The translations under genes and the position numbers were made by a program. From NCBI GenBank assembly GCA_041920215.1, contig JAYRSJ010000020.1, forward strand, positions 1 to 64,000: a stretch of DNA of 64,000 nt, read 5' to 3'. The notes beneath the pieces are model-generated. The model saw only the letters and a list, made by a program, of their open reading frames with translations, had not been told where the DNA came from and did not search any database. This DNA comes from JAYRSJ01 sp041920215 (lineage in GTDB: Bacteria; Pseudomonadota; Gammaproteobacteria; Burkholderiales; Burkholderiaceae_C). Of the stretch, positions 8,584 through 17,608 are shown piece after piece; positions within the stretch are counted from its first letter, which is position 1, and each line of letters opens with the position of its first letter.

Positions 8584-8946
8584 TCACTTCGCTTCGCTTC
8601 GATCGCGACCGATGTAGACGCAGTACTGGACCTCGTTCAGCTTGTCTCGCAGCATCTCTTTCGAGAAGTCGCAGACGTAGGCCACCCCACGCGGCAGCAG
8701 CCACCCCACATAGATGACGTCGCCCTTCTTGCAGTGCCCAAACGCTTCAGCCGTCGACGGCTTCGATGCCTGACCCTCCCCGCGGGCCTTGCACACCCGT
8801 TCTTCCGTGCCCAGGGGATCGCTTTGGGCGAAAGCTGGCGTAGATGTGCCGAGTCCCAATGCCACCGCGGCCGCACTCAGGAAGAGAAGGGCCGGGTGGC
8901 GCTGGCGTGCTACACGAGCTGCCGGGGAATGCTGCATTTCCATCAA
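8584..8946 (-). CDS. Exported hypothetical protein, 120 aa
   Basis: A signal peptide is clear: a basic start, the hydrophobic run LLFLSAAAVALGLG and a cleavage site at TPAFA-QS. The mature part (about 78 aa) has four cysteines, in VCKARG, GHCKKG, YVCDFS and YCVYIG, which could form two disulfides in the periplasm. I know no family name. It lies between traG and the S49 peptidase gene on the same strand, so it is probably a transfer-associated periplasmic protein (inference). Confidence 0.6.
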   Translation of the reverse strand: MMEMQHSPAARVARQRHPALLFLSAAAVALGLGTSTPAFAQSDPLGTEERVCKARGEGQASKPSTAEAFGHCKKGDVIYVGWLLPRGVAYVCDFSKEMLRDKLNEVQYCVYIGRDRSEAK

Positions 8947-9216
8947 TTGCTCCTACCTCGGGTCTATGCCGAGCTGTACGATCAAACCAAACTGCGCTAT
9001 CAGATGACCATGCACCGCTTTGAATCGCTCACCGCCTGGCTTAGCGCTCAGTGCTACTGGGCGATCTCGTTGTTGACAGGTGCAACTCCCGGCACAACCG
9101 CCCTGCCTGCTGCTGGCGACCCGGGAGGTCTCTTCATGGACGATGTTGAAGCAGCCGCCAATGGCCACCTGTTCCAAGTTGATGGCGACGACGGCGGCTT
9201 TGGCTGCTATCAGTAG
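8947..9216. other. 270-bp gap after traG, two competing small frames
   Basis: On the minus strand the frame of traG stays open after its TGA, down to a TAG at about 8953. On the plus strand a 70-codon frame from 9006 ends at 9216, right against the traG stop. Neither has a convincing ribosome site and I cannot choose between them. No terminator is evident. Confidence 0.3.
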
Positions 9217-12171
9217 TCACTGCTTCTTGTCCTCCTTGGAGTTGGCCTTCGCTGCGCCGGCTGCGTCTGCTGCGGTGGCTCCGGGAATCTGATCCACAGC
9301 ACGGGCCAGGCTGGCCCTTACGGTGGCTGCACGGTCCTCAGCCTCCCGTCGTTCGGCGGGGAGCGGGTCAGCGTGGCGATTCGCATCCAGAGCCTTGTTC
9401 CGACTACCCGTGATTGGGTTCTGATTGCCCAAAACGCCCATTCCGACGCCGTGCTGCTCCTGAATCTGGCCCTGCCGCTCCTTGAGCTTCAAGGCTTGAT
9501 CGCCCCGGCTTTCCCTCAGCGCCGCATCCTCACCCTGAACGCGACCCTCAACTGCGGCCTGGCGACTTTCAACCGCATCAGGAACTGTGGATCGAATCGG
9601 TTGGGTTGGCGACACGCCCGCATGGTCGCGCTGGGCCTGCACTCGCCCGTCGAAAGCAGCGCCAGCAGCTCGCACTGACCCAGGACCACCGACGTTGGCG
9701 CCCTCGTAGGCACTGAAGTGCCGTTGCAGGACCGCTGGAGAAAACGCCTGGACCAGGTTCGGTCCTTGCCCCATGTCGGGGAAGTAGCGCCCGTTCAGAT
9801 CGACCTGCTCAAAGCGCTCCGCAAACTGCGCAGCGAGCTGCATCTGCCTGGGAGTGAAGCCAACCCCATGGAGCGGACTCTCGCCCTGCGACCGCATGAA
9901 GGCTCCAAGCTCGTTCGCGAACATGGCATAGGTTTCCACACCCATGCTCTGCATACGACGCTGCGACGAATCGAGAGACTCGGCTCGATCCAGCGATGCG
10001 CTCATTTGCGTCCTGAAGCCCTGGGCCTCGCGCAGTCCTGAATCAATCGAATCAGCTGCCGTGCGGTCACGGCTGCGTAGCTCATCGAAGGTCTCGCTCC
10101 GCCGGAAGCTGTCCACCAGCGCTTCTTTGCGCGCGGCCTGGCGCGTCTTCGTGTCATCCACGGCATGCGTGAGCGCTCGCTCTAGCCCTTCCTTTTCCTC
10201 CGAGCTGAGTTTGCCGCTGACCAGACCTGAGATCGCACCCAACAGGCCACCCTTGCCGCCACGGGCGCTGCCGCTGGCTCCCAGGCCTATCGCCTTGGCA
10301 ACGGCGCTGCTATCCCCAATCTTGAACTGCTGATCAATCCTGGCCGCGTGAGCGGCGATATCTGATCGCATCTGCTCCTCGGAGCCAACCTTTGCCAGCT
10401 CGCGCGTCAGCCCCTCACTGGTGCGGATGCTGCCGCCGCGGCTGAGCGCCTGCAGCTTGCCGAACACAGCATCGATGGAGGTGGTGTACCCCTGCGACTG
10501 CTGCTGAGCGACGCGCAGCGACTCGCCAGCTTGTGTCGACAGCTCCTGCTGGATCGCCGTTCGATTGGACACGCCCGCGAGGTTGCGTCCTTCCCGATAC
10601 TCATCCAGTACCTGCCCGCTGACCTGATCAACAGTTCGAGATCCACCGATGCCGGTGGTCGTCCTCATTGCAGGGTCGGTGGCGAACTCGGCAACCTGCA
10701 TCTGGCCCATGCTCATGTTGCCGAAGGCATGGTTGCCCTTGGTGGTCTGGCCAGCCGACGCATCTGCCTGCTGAGCGCCTGGCTTCACCCCAGTCATCTG
10801 CGTCACGAGCATGTTCATGCCGAACAGGCAGGCGGCGGCGATCGCAGGCACGAAGGTCACCATCCAGCTGGCCACGCTGAGGTCTGAAACCGCTGTGCCG
10901 TAGACAGCAGCAGCCGTCTGCAGAGCCAGTCCCTGGGCGCCCGTCATCACGCCGGCGGCACCGATATTGGCCGTACTGGCGATCGTCTGCAGGTAGTTGA
11001 CGACAGCGAACATGGGCGGCCACAGCTCCACCCAAAGCACGGCCAGGAGGTACCCCTTGATGATCGAGCGCAGCGCCGCGCCCTCGGAAGCCAGGGCAAT
11101 CAGGCAGATGACTGGGAACACCGCATAGATGATGCCCTCGACTACGTTGCGCACCAGGGGCAGCGCTTCCTCACCAATGCGGCCCTGCGTCAGGTAGCCA
11201 GCATTGGTCTGAGCCACCGCCTGGGTCCGCGCAGCCGCCAGCGTCAGCAGTGCAGGGTCATCGAGTGAGGCCGTGTGCAGTGCGGCCGCCTCCGCCGTAG
11301 CGTTGATGAGGATGTTCTGAACCATCACATCCTTGGCCGTGGAAGCCGCTGTCATCAGCTGAGCCTTGCCGTAGATCGTCACCAACGCCGACTCGGTGGC
11401 CGTGATCGCCTGCGGCATCGGGCGCTCTGGGAAGCTCTTTGCAGCCAGGGAACGAATGGCCTGGTCGGCAAAGCCATCAAGACGCGCGTCGATCCAGTTG
11501 GCGGCCACATCACACCCGACGGTGTCCAACCCACCGCCTGGCGCGTGCACCGTCACGATCAGAGCTGGATTGGGGTTGGCCAGCGCAGCACGAAGATTGG
11601 TGCTGGTTTGCATGATCCCCGCTTGCGCCTCGGCTTCTGGGAACACGCAGCTGCGGAAGTAGTTCAGTACGTCAGCATTTCCATTCGGGTCGGGAATGCC
11701 TGCTTCACGCGAGCCACGAATGAGGCGGTTCCCGAACAGCACGCCGGTCTCTAGGTAGGCCAGCTCGGAAGGCAGCGCCTTGGCGCTGGGGATGGTCTGG
11801 AACCCGGTCTCGAACAGCTCCGTGAGCGTGGATCCAACGCTGCTCTTGACCGAGCCCACAAGTGCAAGGGACCACGGCACGTTGCCCACGACCACCGTAG
11901 GGCTCTGCCCCAGCCTGTCGATGATCGTTACGTCTGCTTTGGGCAAGATCATGATCGAGTGCAGCACTGCCACGGCCATGAACCAGTTCCAGCTGCGACT
12001 GATTCCGGTGGGTGACAGCGCCATCGTGCCGACCGTCAGGAAGCCGATCAGGACAGCGATGCGGATCATGTCGGCGAAGTCACCGGCACTGACCAACATG
12101 GCAAGCGCATTGAAGATGCCGTGCAGCGCATCGGTGTTGCCGTAGCTGTAGATGGTGAGTGAGCTGGCCAT
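9217..12171 (-). CDS. traG: TraG, mating-pair formation/stabilisation protein
   Basis: This 984-aa inner-membrane protein fits the F-type TraG family. The N-terminal half has several membrane segments (for example near residues 36-55, 75-95, 355-375, 385-405 and 455-475). The C-terminal half is a long hydrophilic periplasmic region rich in Ala, Gln, Ser and Arg with coiled-coil character (EGLERALTHAVDDTKTRQAA). TraG works in pilus assembly and mating-pair stabilisation and, in F, in entry exclusion. It is the last recognisable core transfer gene of the operon and follows traH by 14 bp. Confidence 0.9.
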   Translation of the reverse strand: MASSLTIYSYGNTDALHGIFNALAMLVSAGDFADMIRIAVLIGFLTVGTMALSPTGISRSWNWFMAVAVLHSIMILPKADVTIIDRLGQSPTVVVGNVPWSLALVGSVKSSVGSTLTELFETGFQTIPSAKALPSELAYLETGVLFGNRLIRGSREAGIPDPNGNADVLNYFRSCVFPEAEAQAGIMQTSTNLRAALANPNPALIVTVHAPGGGLDTVGCDVAANWIDARLDGFADQAIRSLAAKSFPERPMPQAITATESALVTIYGKAQLMTAASTAKDVMVQNILINATAEAAALHTASLDDPALLTLAAARTQAVAQTNAGYLTQGRIGEEALPLVRNVVEGIIYAVFPVICLIALASEGAALRSIIKGYLLAVLWVELWPPMFAVVNYLQTIASTANIGAAGVMTGAQGLALQTAAAVYGTAVSDLSVASWMVTFVPAIAAACLFGMNMLVTQMTGVKPGAQQADASAGQTTKGNHAFGNMSMGQMQVAEFATDPAMRTTTGIGGSRTVDQVSGQVLDEYREGRNLAGVSNRTAIQQELSTQAGESLRVAQQQSQGYTTSIDAVFGKLQALSRGGSIRTSEGLTRELAKVGSEEQMRSDIAAHAARIDQQFKIGDSSAVAKAIGLGASGSARGGKGGLLGAISGLVSGKLSSEEKEGLERALTHAVDDTKTRQAARKEALVDSFRRSETFDELRSRDRTAADSIDSGLREAQGFRTQMSASLDRAESLDSSQRRMQSMGVETYAMFANELGAFMRSQGESPLHGVGFTPRQMQLAAQFAERFEQVDLNGRYFPDMGQGPNLVQAFSPAVLQRHFSAYEGANVGGPGSVRAAGAAFDGRVQAQRDHAGVSPTQPIRSTVPDAVESRQAAVEGRVQGEDAALRESRGDQALKLKERQGQIQEQHGVGMGVLGNQNPITGSRNKALDANRHADPLPAERREAEDRAATVRASLARAVDQIPGATAADAAGAAKANSKEDKKQ

Positions 12172-12185
12172 GGTCCTCTCCTGCC

Positions 12186-13655
12186 TCAGCCTCGGTTGCC
12201 CTTGCCAGCCATCAGCGCACCAAAGTCAAGCATGTTGCGCGTCGGCCCCCCAAGGCCCATGCGCATCTGCCGCTCGATGCGCTCGATGCTGATGACCATC
12301 TTGTCCACGTCCCCGACACGCTGCAGGGCATCACGACGCTCGGTGTCGATTGCGGTCAGCATCGCCTCGATGCGAGTCCGCATGCCCATGGCGAACTCCT
12401 CCTCAGCCTGGCCCATCAGGCGCGCTGTTCCAAGGTAGACGCGCGCATTCTTGAGGGCCTGACTCATGAACGTGTGCGCATAGTCGAACGCCACGACATT
12501 GGAGTAGCGCGAGATCAGGAGCGCCTGAAGGTCCGCGCCGCCTGCGCCGCCGGCGGAGTAGCCGACGCGGAGCATTCGGTGAACTGGGACCGCCGTGTTC
12601 GAGATGAAGGAGATATGCGCCGAACTCAGGCTCGTGTGGTTCTGCATTGCCGTCGCAATCTCCTCCAGCCGCTCTCGAACCATGGCGGTGAACGGCTTCA
12701 CGTCCTTGTCCACACGCGTAGGAGCCAGACAAGCCGAGTCGTTGCACTGCCACCAGCCTTTGATGACGACGTTGCCGGCCGCGCTACTGGGCGCGTGACC
12801 ACGTAGAAGAACCTGCAGGGTGTCGATGCTGGGATCCAGGTGCATCGGGGTTCCACCGCTGCCGTCGCTCAGTGGGCTCTTGGTGATGATCGTGCCCGCC
12901 ACGTTCATCAAGATCTCCTTCTCATCGGCGGAAAGCGACGACTTGTCCAGGGCATCCCAGAGGATGTTGATGTCCCGCCCTGCCCTGGCCTTGATTTCCA
13001 GGTCGCTGGAGTTCTTGGCGTCGTTGTTCACGACGACGGCGTCATCCTTGCAGCGCCGCCGCGCGGCGGCATCGTCGTCACCATAGAGTGAGCGTGCCAG
13101 GGAATAGCAGGTGCTGTTGCTGGACATACCAGTCGCTCCAGCCATGCCGTTCACCAAGGACTGCGCCATCTCGCAGCTGTTGCGGGCAAAGATGCCTTCC
13201 ATCTTGATGTCCATGCCCAGCTCAGACAGCTTGGACTCGATCAAGGGATTGATGGCTGCCAGGGCGCTCTTGAAAAGCAGACCCACCGTGGCATTGCCGA
13301 TCTGCTGCAGCATGTCCTTGAACTGCTCCTTGTTGATGTGGCTGAAGCTGCCAAGGTAGGAGTCAATGCCGCCGCACCCAGCCTTGATGCTGGGGAGGCT
13401 GTAGCTGTAGATCTGATAGCTGCGAACCGGTGTGCGCATCTGAAGCTCACCACCGGTGTAGATGTTCATGCCCTGGGCTCGGTAGGCCCCAGGCCCTGAG
13501 CCGTTGGCCAGCGCGCCCATCTCCTGGAACATGTTGGCCATCTCCGCATTCAGGTTGCCGCCGTGAGCCGCGCCCGACGAGATCGCGACCGCGACGGCCG
13601 CAACAGCCATGCGAATGTTGAGTGCCGAGGTGCGGCGTGCATGCGTGAAGCTCAT
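12186..13655 (-). CDS. traH: TraH, F-pilus assembly protein
   Basis: This 489-aa exported protein starts with a signal peptide ending near SSGAAHGG. TraH family features include NMFQEMGALANGSGPGAYRAQ, the Cys in IKAGCGGIDSYLGSFSHI and the pattern SALAAINPLIESKLSELG. TraH is a periplasmic/outer-membrane-associated protein needed for pilus extension in F-like systems. It is located between traF and traG, the usual F order. Confidence 0.92.
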   Translation of the reverse strand: MSFTHARRTSALNIRMAVAAVAVAISSGAAHGGNLNAEMANMFQEMGALANGSGPGAYRAQGMNIYTGGELQMRTPVRSYQIYSYSLPSIKAGCGGIDSYLGSFSHINKEQFKDMLQQIGNATVGLLFKSALAAINPLIESKLSELGMDIKMEGIFARNSCEMAQSLVNGMAGATGMSSNSTCYSLARSLYGDDDAAARRRCKDDAVVVNNDAKNSSDLEIKARAGRDINILWDALDKSSLSADEKEILMNVAGTIITKSPLSDGSGGTPMHLDPSIDTLQVLLRGHAPSSAAGNVVIKGWWQCNDSACLAPTRVDKDVKPFTAMVRERLEEIATAMQNHTSLSSAHISFISNTAVPVHRMLRVGYSAGGAGGADLQALLISRYSNVVAFDYAHTFMSQALKNARVYLGTARLMGQAEEEFAMGMRTRIEAMLTAIDTERRDALQRVGDVDKMVISIERIERQMRMGLGGPTRNMLDFGALMAGKGNRG

Positions 13656-13664
13656 AGGGGATCC

Positions 13665-14600
13665 TCAGTAAGAGGTGCTGGGCGCCTGCAATCCATGCAG
13701 GCCGGCCTGACCGGAACGGGTGGGAGCCGCCTGGCCTTGTTGAACCCGGACCAGGAGCGAGATTCGCTCCACCAGCTCGTCGGCTGTCATCACTCCGAAG
13801 CCCAGCGGCAGCACCTGGCGTGACGCCGGCGCCGCCAGTGCCGTGAAGGGAACCTGGACCCGCTCGGGCGGGATGCCCGCCTCGGTCAGGATGCGCAGGA
13901 AGATCCCGTTGTCACGTACTGCGTTGGGGAAATGCGGTATCGGTCCGCCATCCACGCTGACTGCGAAGACGGTGATGCCGGTCTTGAGCTCGAACTGCTT
14001 GAGCATGGGCGCAAAGCTGTGGCAGTACGGGCAATCCGAGCGGTAGAAGAAGTACAGGCCATGCGTGCTGGCCAGCTCCTGCATCAGGCTGTCTTGCTGA
14101 ACCCGCTGCTGCCTGTCAAACGCGCTGGCTGCGACCAGATTTGTTGGCCGGGCGCCATCCGCCGTGGCGCTGAGCCAGGGCATCTTCATGGCCACGGCGC
14201 GCGTCAGATCCGTGAACGCGCTGGCCTTCCTACGTGATTCGGCCTGCAGTTCCAGGTAACGCGCGATGTTGGCAACCGAGGGGTTCTGCACAGCCGCATG
14301 CAGGGACTCCTCGACCTGCTTCTTGAATCGTGTGAAGGCCTCCAAGTCGCTCTCGGTCGGCGTCTTGGCCTTTGAGATCGGCCGTTCCGGTGCCTGTGGT
14401 GGCAGCTCCCGAGCGGGGTCCTGGTACCAGAACCAGCCCTCTCGTGCTGATCTCCAGTACGGTGTTGGTGCTGGCGCCTCGGCGACGGGCGCCGCTGGCG
14501 CGGCGGACGAAGCTGCGCTGAGGGCCTGCGCAGGGCTGGGGAGCGGCGCAAGCGCGGCCAGCAAGCCGGCCAGGCAGGAGATCATGGTTATGAGCCGCAT
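13665..14600 (-). CDS. traF: TraF, thioredoxin-like pilus assembly protein
   Basis: The protein (311 aa from the ATG at 14600) has a signal peptide (MRLITMISCLAGLLAALAPL) and a C-terminal thioredoxin-like fold with the active-site-like motif FYRSDCPYCHSFAPML. F TraF itself usually lacks the CxxC, whereas related elements keep it, so this copy may be redox-active. The start at 14600 overlaps the end of traN by 13 bp. It acts in the periplasm in disulfide-dependent pilus assembly together with traH, traU, traW and trbC. Confidence 0.9.
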   Translation of the reverse strand: MRLITMISCLAGLLAALAPLPSPAQALSAASSAAPAAPVAEAPAPTPYWRSAREGWFWYQDPARELPPQAPERPISKAKTPTESDLEAFTRFKKQVEESLHAAVQNPSVANIARYLELQAESRRKASAFTDLTRAVAMKMPWLSATADGARPTNLVAASAFDRQQRVQQDSLMQELASTHGLYFFYRSDCPYCHSFAPMLKQFELKTGITVFAVSVDGGPIPHFPNAVRDNGIFLRILTEAGIPPERVQVPFTALAAPASRQVLPLGFGVMTADELVERISLLVRVQQGQAAPTRSGQAGLHGLQAPSTSY

Positions 14601-16804
14601 CGGCCCCTCCCGTAGTAGCACTGTGGCGCCTGGTCTTCGTTCTGCTGCTTGATCTGCGCGAGATCAGGCGGCACCGCATTGATCTTGGAAAACCACTCGC
14701 TCAAATCGATCAGGCTCCAATCCAGCCCGACGAACTCATTCACCGAGAAGCCGCTGCAATCCGGCTCGTCAAAGTCGCCCCATCCCTTGCTCACCTGGTT
14801 GCGGGCCTGCTCATGGACGATGCGGGCCAGCATTGAGGAGAAGCAGCAGAACTTGTAGTGGCGGGTCTTGCAGCCGAAGAGCGTGTTGGATACGCATTTG
14901 TCGGCCACCGCGGCGCACAGGCCGGCGTTGCGCTTCTGGACCAGGGCCTTCTCCTCATCGGCGCAGGCGGTCAGGTCGTCAGTCGAGTTGCAGCAGCTCT
15001 TGAGGCCGAAGCTGTGCTTGCCGCAGTAGCCCGGCGTGCCCGAGAAGATGCGCATCTTGTCGGTGTCGAAGTCGATCCCGGCCTCGGTGCGGGCCTGCAG
15101 CTGGGCGACGGCCATGGCGAAGCTGTCGTTCGGGTCTGCCGGGGTCTCCTCCCAGCAGCTGCCGCCTGTGCAGAAGGAGGAGCCGCAGTTGACGCCAGGC
15201 GACAGCACCGCATCAGAGGCCTTGCAGCTGTAGGTCTCGGTCTGCTTCATGCAACGCCCGGCAAAGTCCTGCGTCTCGCAGACCGGCTGTTCCTTGTTGG
15301 AGCAGGTCGCGTTGGCCAGCAGACTGCAATTGCTGTTGGTCGCAGCGGTCGCGCACTGGAATATGTTCTGGTACTCCCAGCAATCCCGCGTGACCTCGAC
15401 GCCGTCGATCAGCCGAGTGGCAGGGCCGACGTTGCACTTGCTGTAGGTCTTGACGCAGGCCTGGTCGCCAATCGGGATGACCGGCAGCAGCACCGGATTC
15501 GTTGGCTTCGCGTGTCCATCGGGCAGGAGGCCTGGCGTCTTGTCCTCGAAGGGTTTGCAGTCCTGGGTCCAGGACTCCCCGGTGATAAACGGCGCGCCAG
15601 GCCGGGCGAACACGTTCTTCAGGTGCAGCGTCGGGTTCTCGGGGTGGCCCGCGATCACCTCGAAGTCGGGGCCTAGGACGCTGGGGCCACGCAGGACCCA
15701 TTGCGATGCCGATCCAGGGCTCTGACCCACCAGGTAGGCCAGAACCTTGTCCTCCGGCTTGTCCATGGGCTCTGCAGGGCTGTAGCAGGCCCCTTCGCTG
15801 CCTTGGACCCAGGGGCAAGGCCACGAGTCGCACACAGCCGGCGGAAACATCATCTTCTCGCCGAGGGTCCACCCGTTCGCGCAGGATGGCTTGGAGCGCA
15901 CACGGCCGGCCGGCTTCCCCTTCTGCCCCCCGAAAAGGTAGAAGTCCATCTGGCAGGTGTCCTTATTGCAGCTCGTTCCAGCGGCATAGACATCGATCCA
16001 GACCTCAGGGCTGTCGCCAGCAACCAGCACGAGCTGCGTCACCAGTGGAGGATGGGCGCCCATCGGAGGAACACGGTCGAACATGGGCAGCTTGAAGTCC
16101 AGTTCGTGGTCACCGAAGGCCTTGATGAGCATCCGATACCGCTGCATCAGGTCACGCGCACCGATGTTGCAGCGCGCCTCCAGAGTGACCTGGCTGATGA
16201 AGCCGGCAGAGCCCGAACTCAGGCCAAACCAGGTTCCCTGTTCGCAGGTCGTGCGGGTGTGCGGGACGACCGTGAGGGTCTTCTTGCACATGTGGGTGGT
16301 CCACTCGTTGGTCTGCATCGTGCAGCTCTGATCGGCAAAGGTCGCCGGCGACAGCTGCTTGAGGTTGGAGGTGGTGCAGGCGGAGTAGGTGTCGGCGATG
16401 TCGCCGAACACCAGCGTGGGGTTGGCCACCACCGTGCTGCCAGTCAGGGCCGGATCCGACCGGCTCACATTCATCTTGGGCTGCTGAGTGGTGCCCAGCT
16501 TGATGCCGGAGCACTGCGGATCGTCGCCAGGGTTGTCGCAGGCCTGCCGCTGGGCGTTGCCCATGCCCTTGAGCTTCTCAATGTCGCTGCCATTGCCGTA
16601 CAGCGCCTTCTGCGGCAAGGCGGGGTTGTAGCCCGGCGTAAGCCCGGCCTTGCTGCCCCCGCGCACCTCGTTGACGCCCTCTTGCGCCTTGCCCCGACCC
16701 ATGGTTTTGCCTTCCTCGAAGGCCTGCGACCAGGCTGAGGTGGCCATGGCGCAGGCCAGCAGGGCTCCGGTGGCCAGCTGATGCACGATGCGGAGCGTCA
16801 TCAT
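14588..16804 (-). CDS. traN: TraN, outer-membrane mating-pair stabilisation protein
   Basis: This 738-aa protein has a signal peptide (MMTLRIVHQLATGALLACAM) and is very cysteine-rich through its second half (CWEYQNIFQC, CSLLANATCS, CGKHSFGLKSCC, KFCCFSSMLARIVHE), as in TraN. In F-like systems it contacts the recipient surface and stabilises mating pairs. The start at 16804 overlaps the trbC stop as ATGA. In-frame sequence upstream of 16804 runs through trbC in another frame and is not part of this gene. Confidence 0.92.
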   Translation of the reverse strand: MMTLRIVHQLATGALLACAMATSAWSQAFEEGKTMGRGKAQEGVNEVRGGSKAGLTPGYNPALPQKALYGNGSDIEKLKGMGNAQRQACDNPGDDPQCSGIKLGTTQQPKMNVSRSDPALTGSTVVANPTLVFGDIADTYSACTTSNLKQLSPATFADQSCTMQTNEWTTHMCKKTLTVVPHTRTTCEQGTWFGLSSGSAGFISQVTLEARCNIGARDLMQRYRMLIKAFGDHELDFKLPMFDRVPPMGAHPPLVTQLVLVAGDSPEVWIDVYAAGTSCNKDTCQMDFYLFGGQKGKPAGRVRSKPSCANGWTLGEKMMFPPAVCDSWPCPWVQGSEGACYSPAEPMDKPEDKVLAYLVGQSPGSASQWVLRGPSVLGPDFEVIAGHPENPTLHLKNVFARPGAPFITGESWTQDCKPFEDKTPGLLPDGHAKPTNPVLLPVIPIGDQACVKTYSKCNVGPATRLIDGVEVTRDCWEYQNIFQCATAATNSNCSLLANATCSNKEQPVCETQDFAGRCMKQTETYSCKASDAVLSPGVNCGSSFCTGGSCWEETPADPNDSFAMAVAQLQARTEAGIDFDTDKMRIFSGTPGYCGKHSFGLKSCCNSTDDLTACADEEKALVQKRNAGLCAAVADKCVSNTLFGCKTRHYKFCCFSSMLARIVHEQARNQVSKGWGDFDEPDCSGFSVNEFVGLDWSLIDLSEWFSKINAVPPDLAQIKQQNEDQAPQCYYGRGRCGS

Positions 16805-17595
16805 GGCCTGCCCCCCTGCTTGTGGAACGAGGCCGCATCGAAGCGCGCCAGCAGTCGCTCGGCGACAGGGCGCAGATTGCTGTCGGCGGCCGCGATCTCC
16901 TGCAGGGCATAGGGCAAGGGCACGTCGCCCGCCAGACGAGCGTGGCGAACGGGAGCGCACTGGTCGCTGCGGCAACCGCCCGCCAGCGGATCGCTCGGGT
17001 CGATCAGCACCAGGGTCGGGACCGCCTGAACTGCGAAGGTATCGAACAGCTTGGGATCTACGCGCCACTCCACGCGCCGCTCGCCCATGAGACCTTTGAT
17101 GGTGGCTACGGTGGTCTGCAGGGACCGCTCCTTGAGACCTCGCAGCACCAATAGCGCCCCGGCGGTCTCTGCGTCTGCAACCACGCGGCGCAGCGAGGCC
17201 TCCGGCATCCCCAGGGAGACGAAGACCACCGGGCCGGATGTGGGCTCGCGCTGAGCCTCATCCTGGCCTCTTACCTGCTCTGGACCAAAGGTGCCAGGCA
17301 TGCCGACGCCGGCCGAATGCTGCTCAGCCAGGCCCTGTAGGTCGACGGGCTGCGCACTGCCCGCCGGCAGCCGCGGTAGCTGTGCAGCGGCGCGCGCCAG
17401 CTCTTGGGGCGATGGCATGCGGATCTGGCTTCGAGCCGCTGCCATCTCGGCCGGTGTGGGCATGCGCTTCGCGGGCTCCGATGCTGCGCTTGCTCCAGCA
17501 AGGCAGGTGAGCATGCAGGCCATGGCCGGGGCGGCGAGGCAGAGCGCGCGCGAAGTGATTGCGAGCCGGCTGAACGTAGGAGTCTTGACGAGCAT
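16801..17595 (-). CDS. trbC: TrbC, F-type pilus assembly protein
   Basis: The start at 17595 (MLVKTPTFSRLAITSRALCL) is chosen because AAGGA sits 5 bases upstream; another ATG lies 6 bases earlier. A signal peptide ends near LAGASA. The C-terminal part has VVFVSLGMPEASLRRVVADA, LVLRGL and AVQAVPTLVLID, the TrbC_Ftype thioredoxin-like pattern. It is a periplasmic protein required for pilus assembly. It lies 13 bp after traU and overlaps traN by four bases. Confidence 0.9.
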   Translation of the reverse strand: MLVKTPTFSRLAITSRALCLAAPAMACMLTCLAGASAASEPAKRMPTPAEMAAARSQIRMPSPQELARAAAQLPRLPAGSAQPVDLQGLAEQHSAGVGMPGTFGPEQVRGQDEAQREPTSGPVVFVSLGMPEASLRRVVADAETAGALLVLRGLKERSLQTTVATIKGLMGERRVEWRVDPKLFDTFAVQAVPTLVLIDPSDPLAGGCRSDQCAPVRHARLAGDVPLPYALQEIAAADSNLRPVAERLLARFDAASFHKQGGRP

Positions 17596-17608
17596 GGGCA
17601 TCCTTGGC

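Noticed and set aside
9006..9216. 70-codon plus-strand frame ending at the traG stop
   Set aside because: There is no ribosome site and it faces an equally open minus-strand frame. Evidence is insufficient for either.
16805..17068. N-terminal extension of traN
   Set aside because: The in-frame sequence is trbC read in another frame. The ATGA overlap at 16804 marks the real start.
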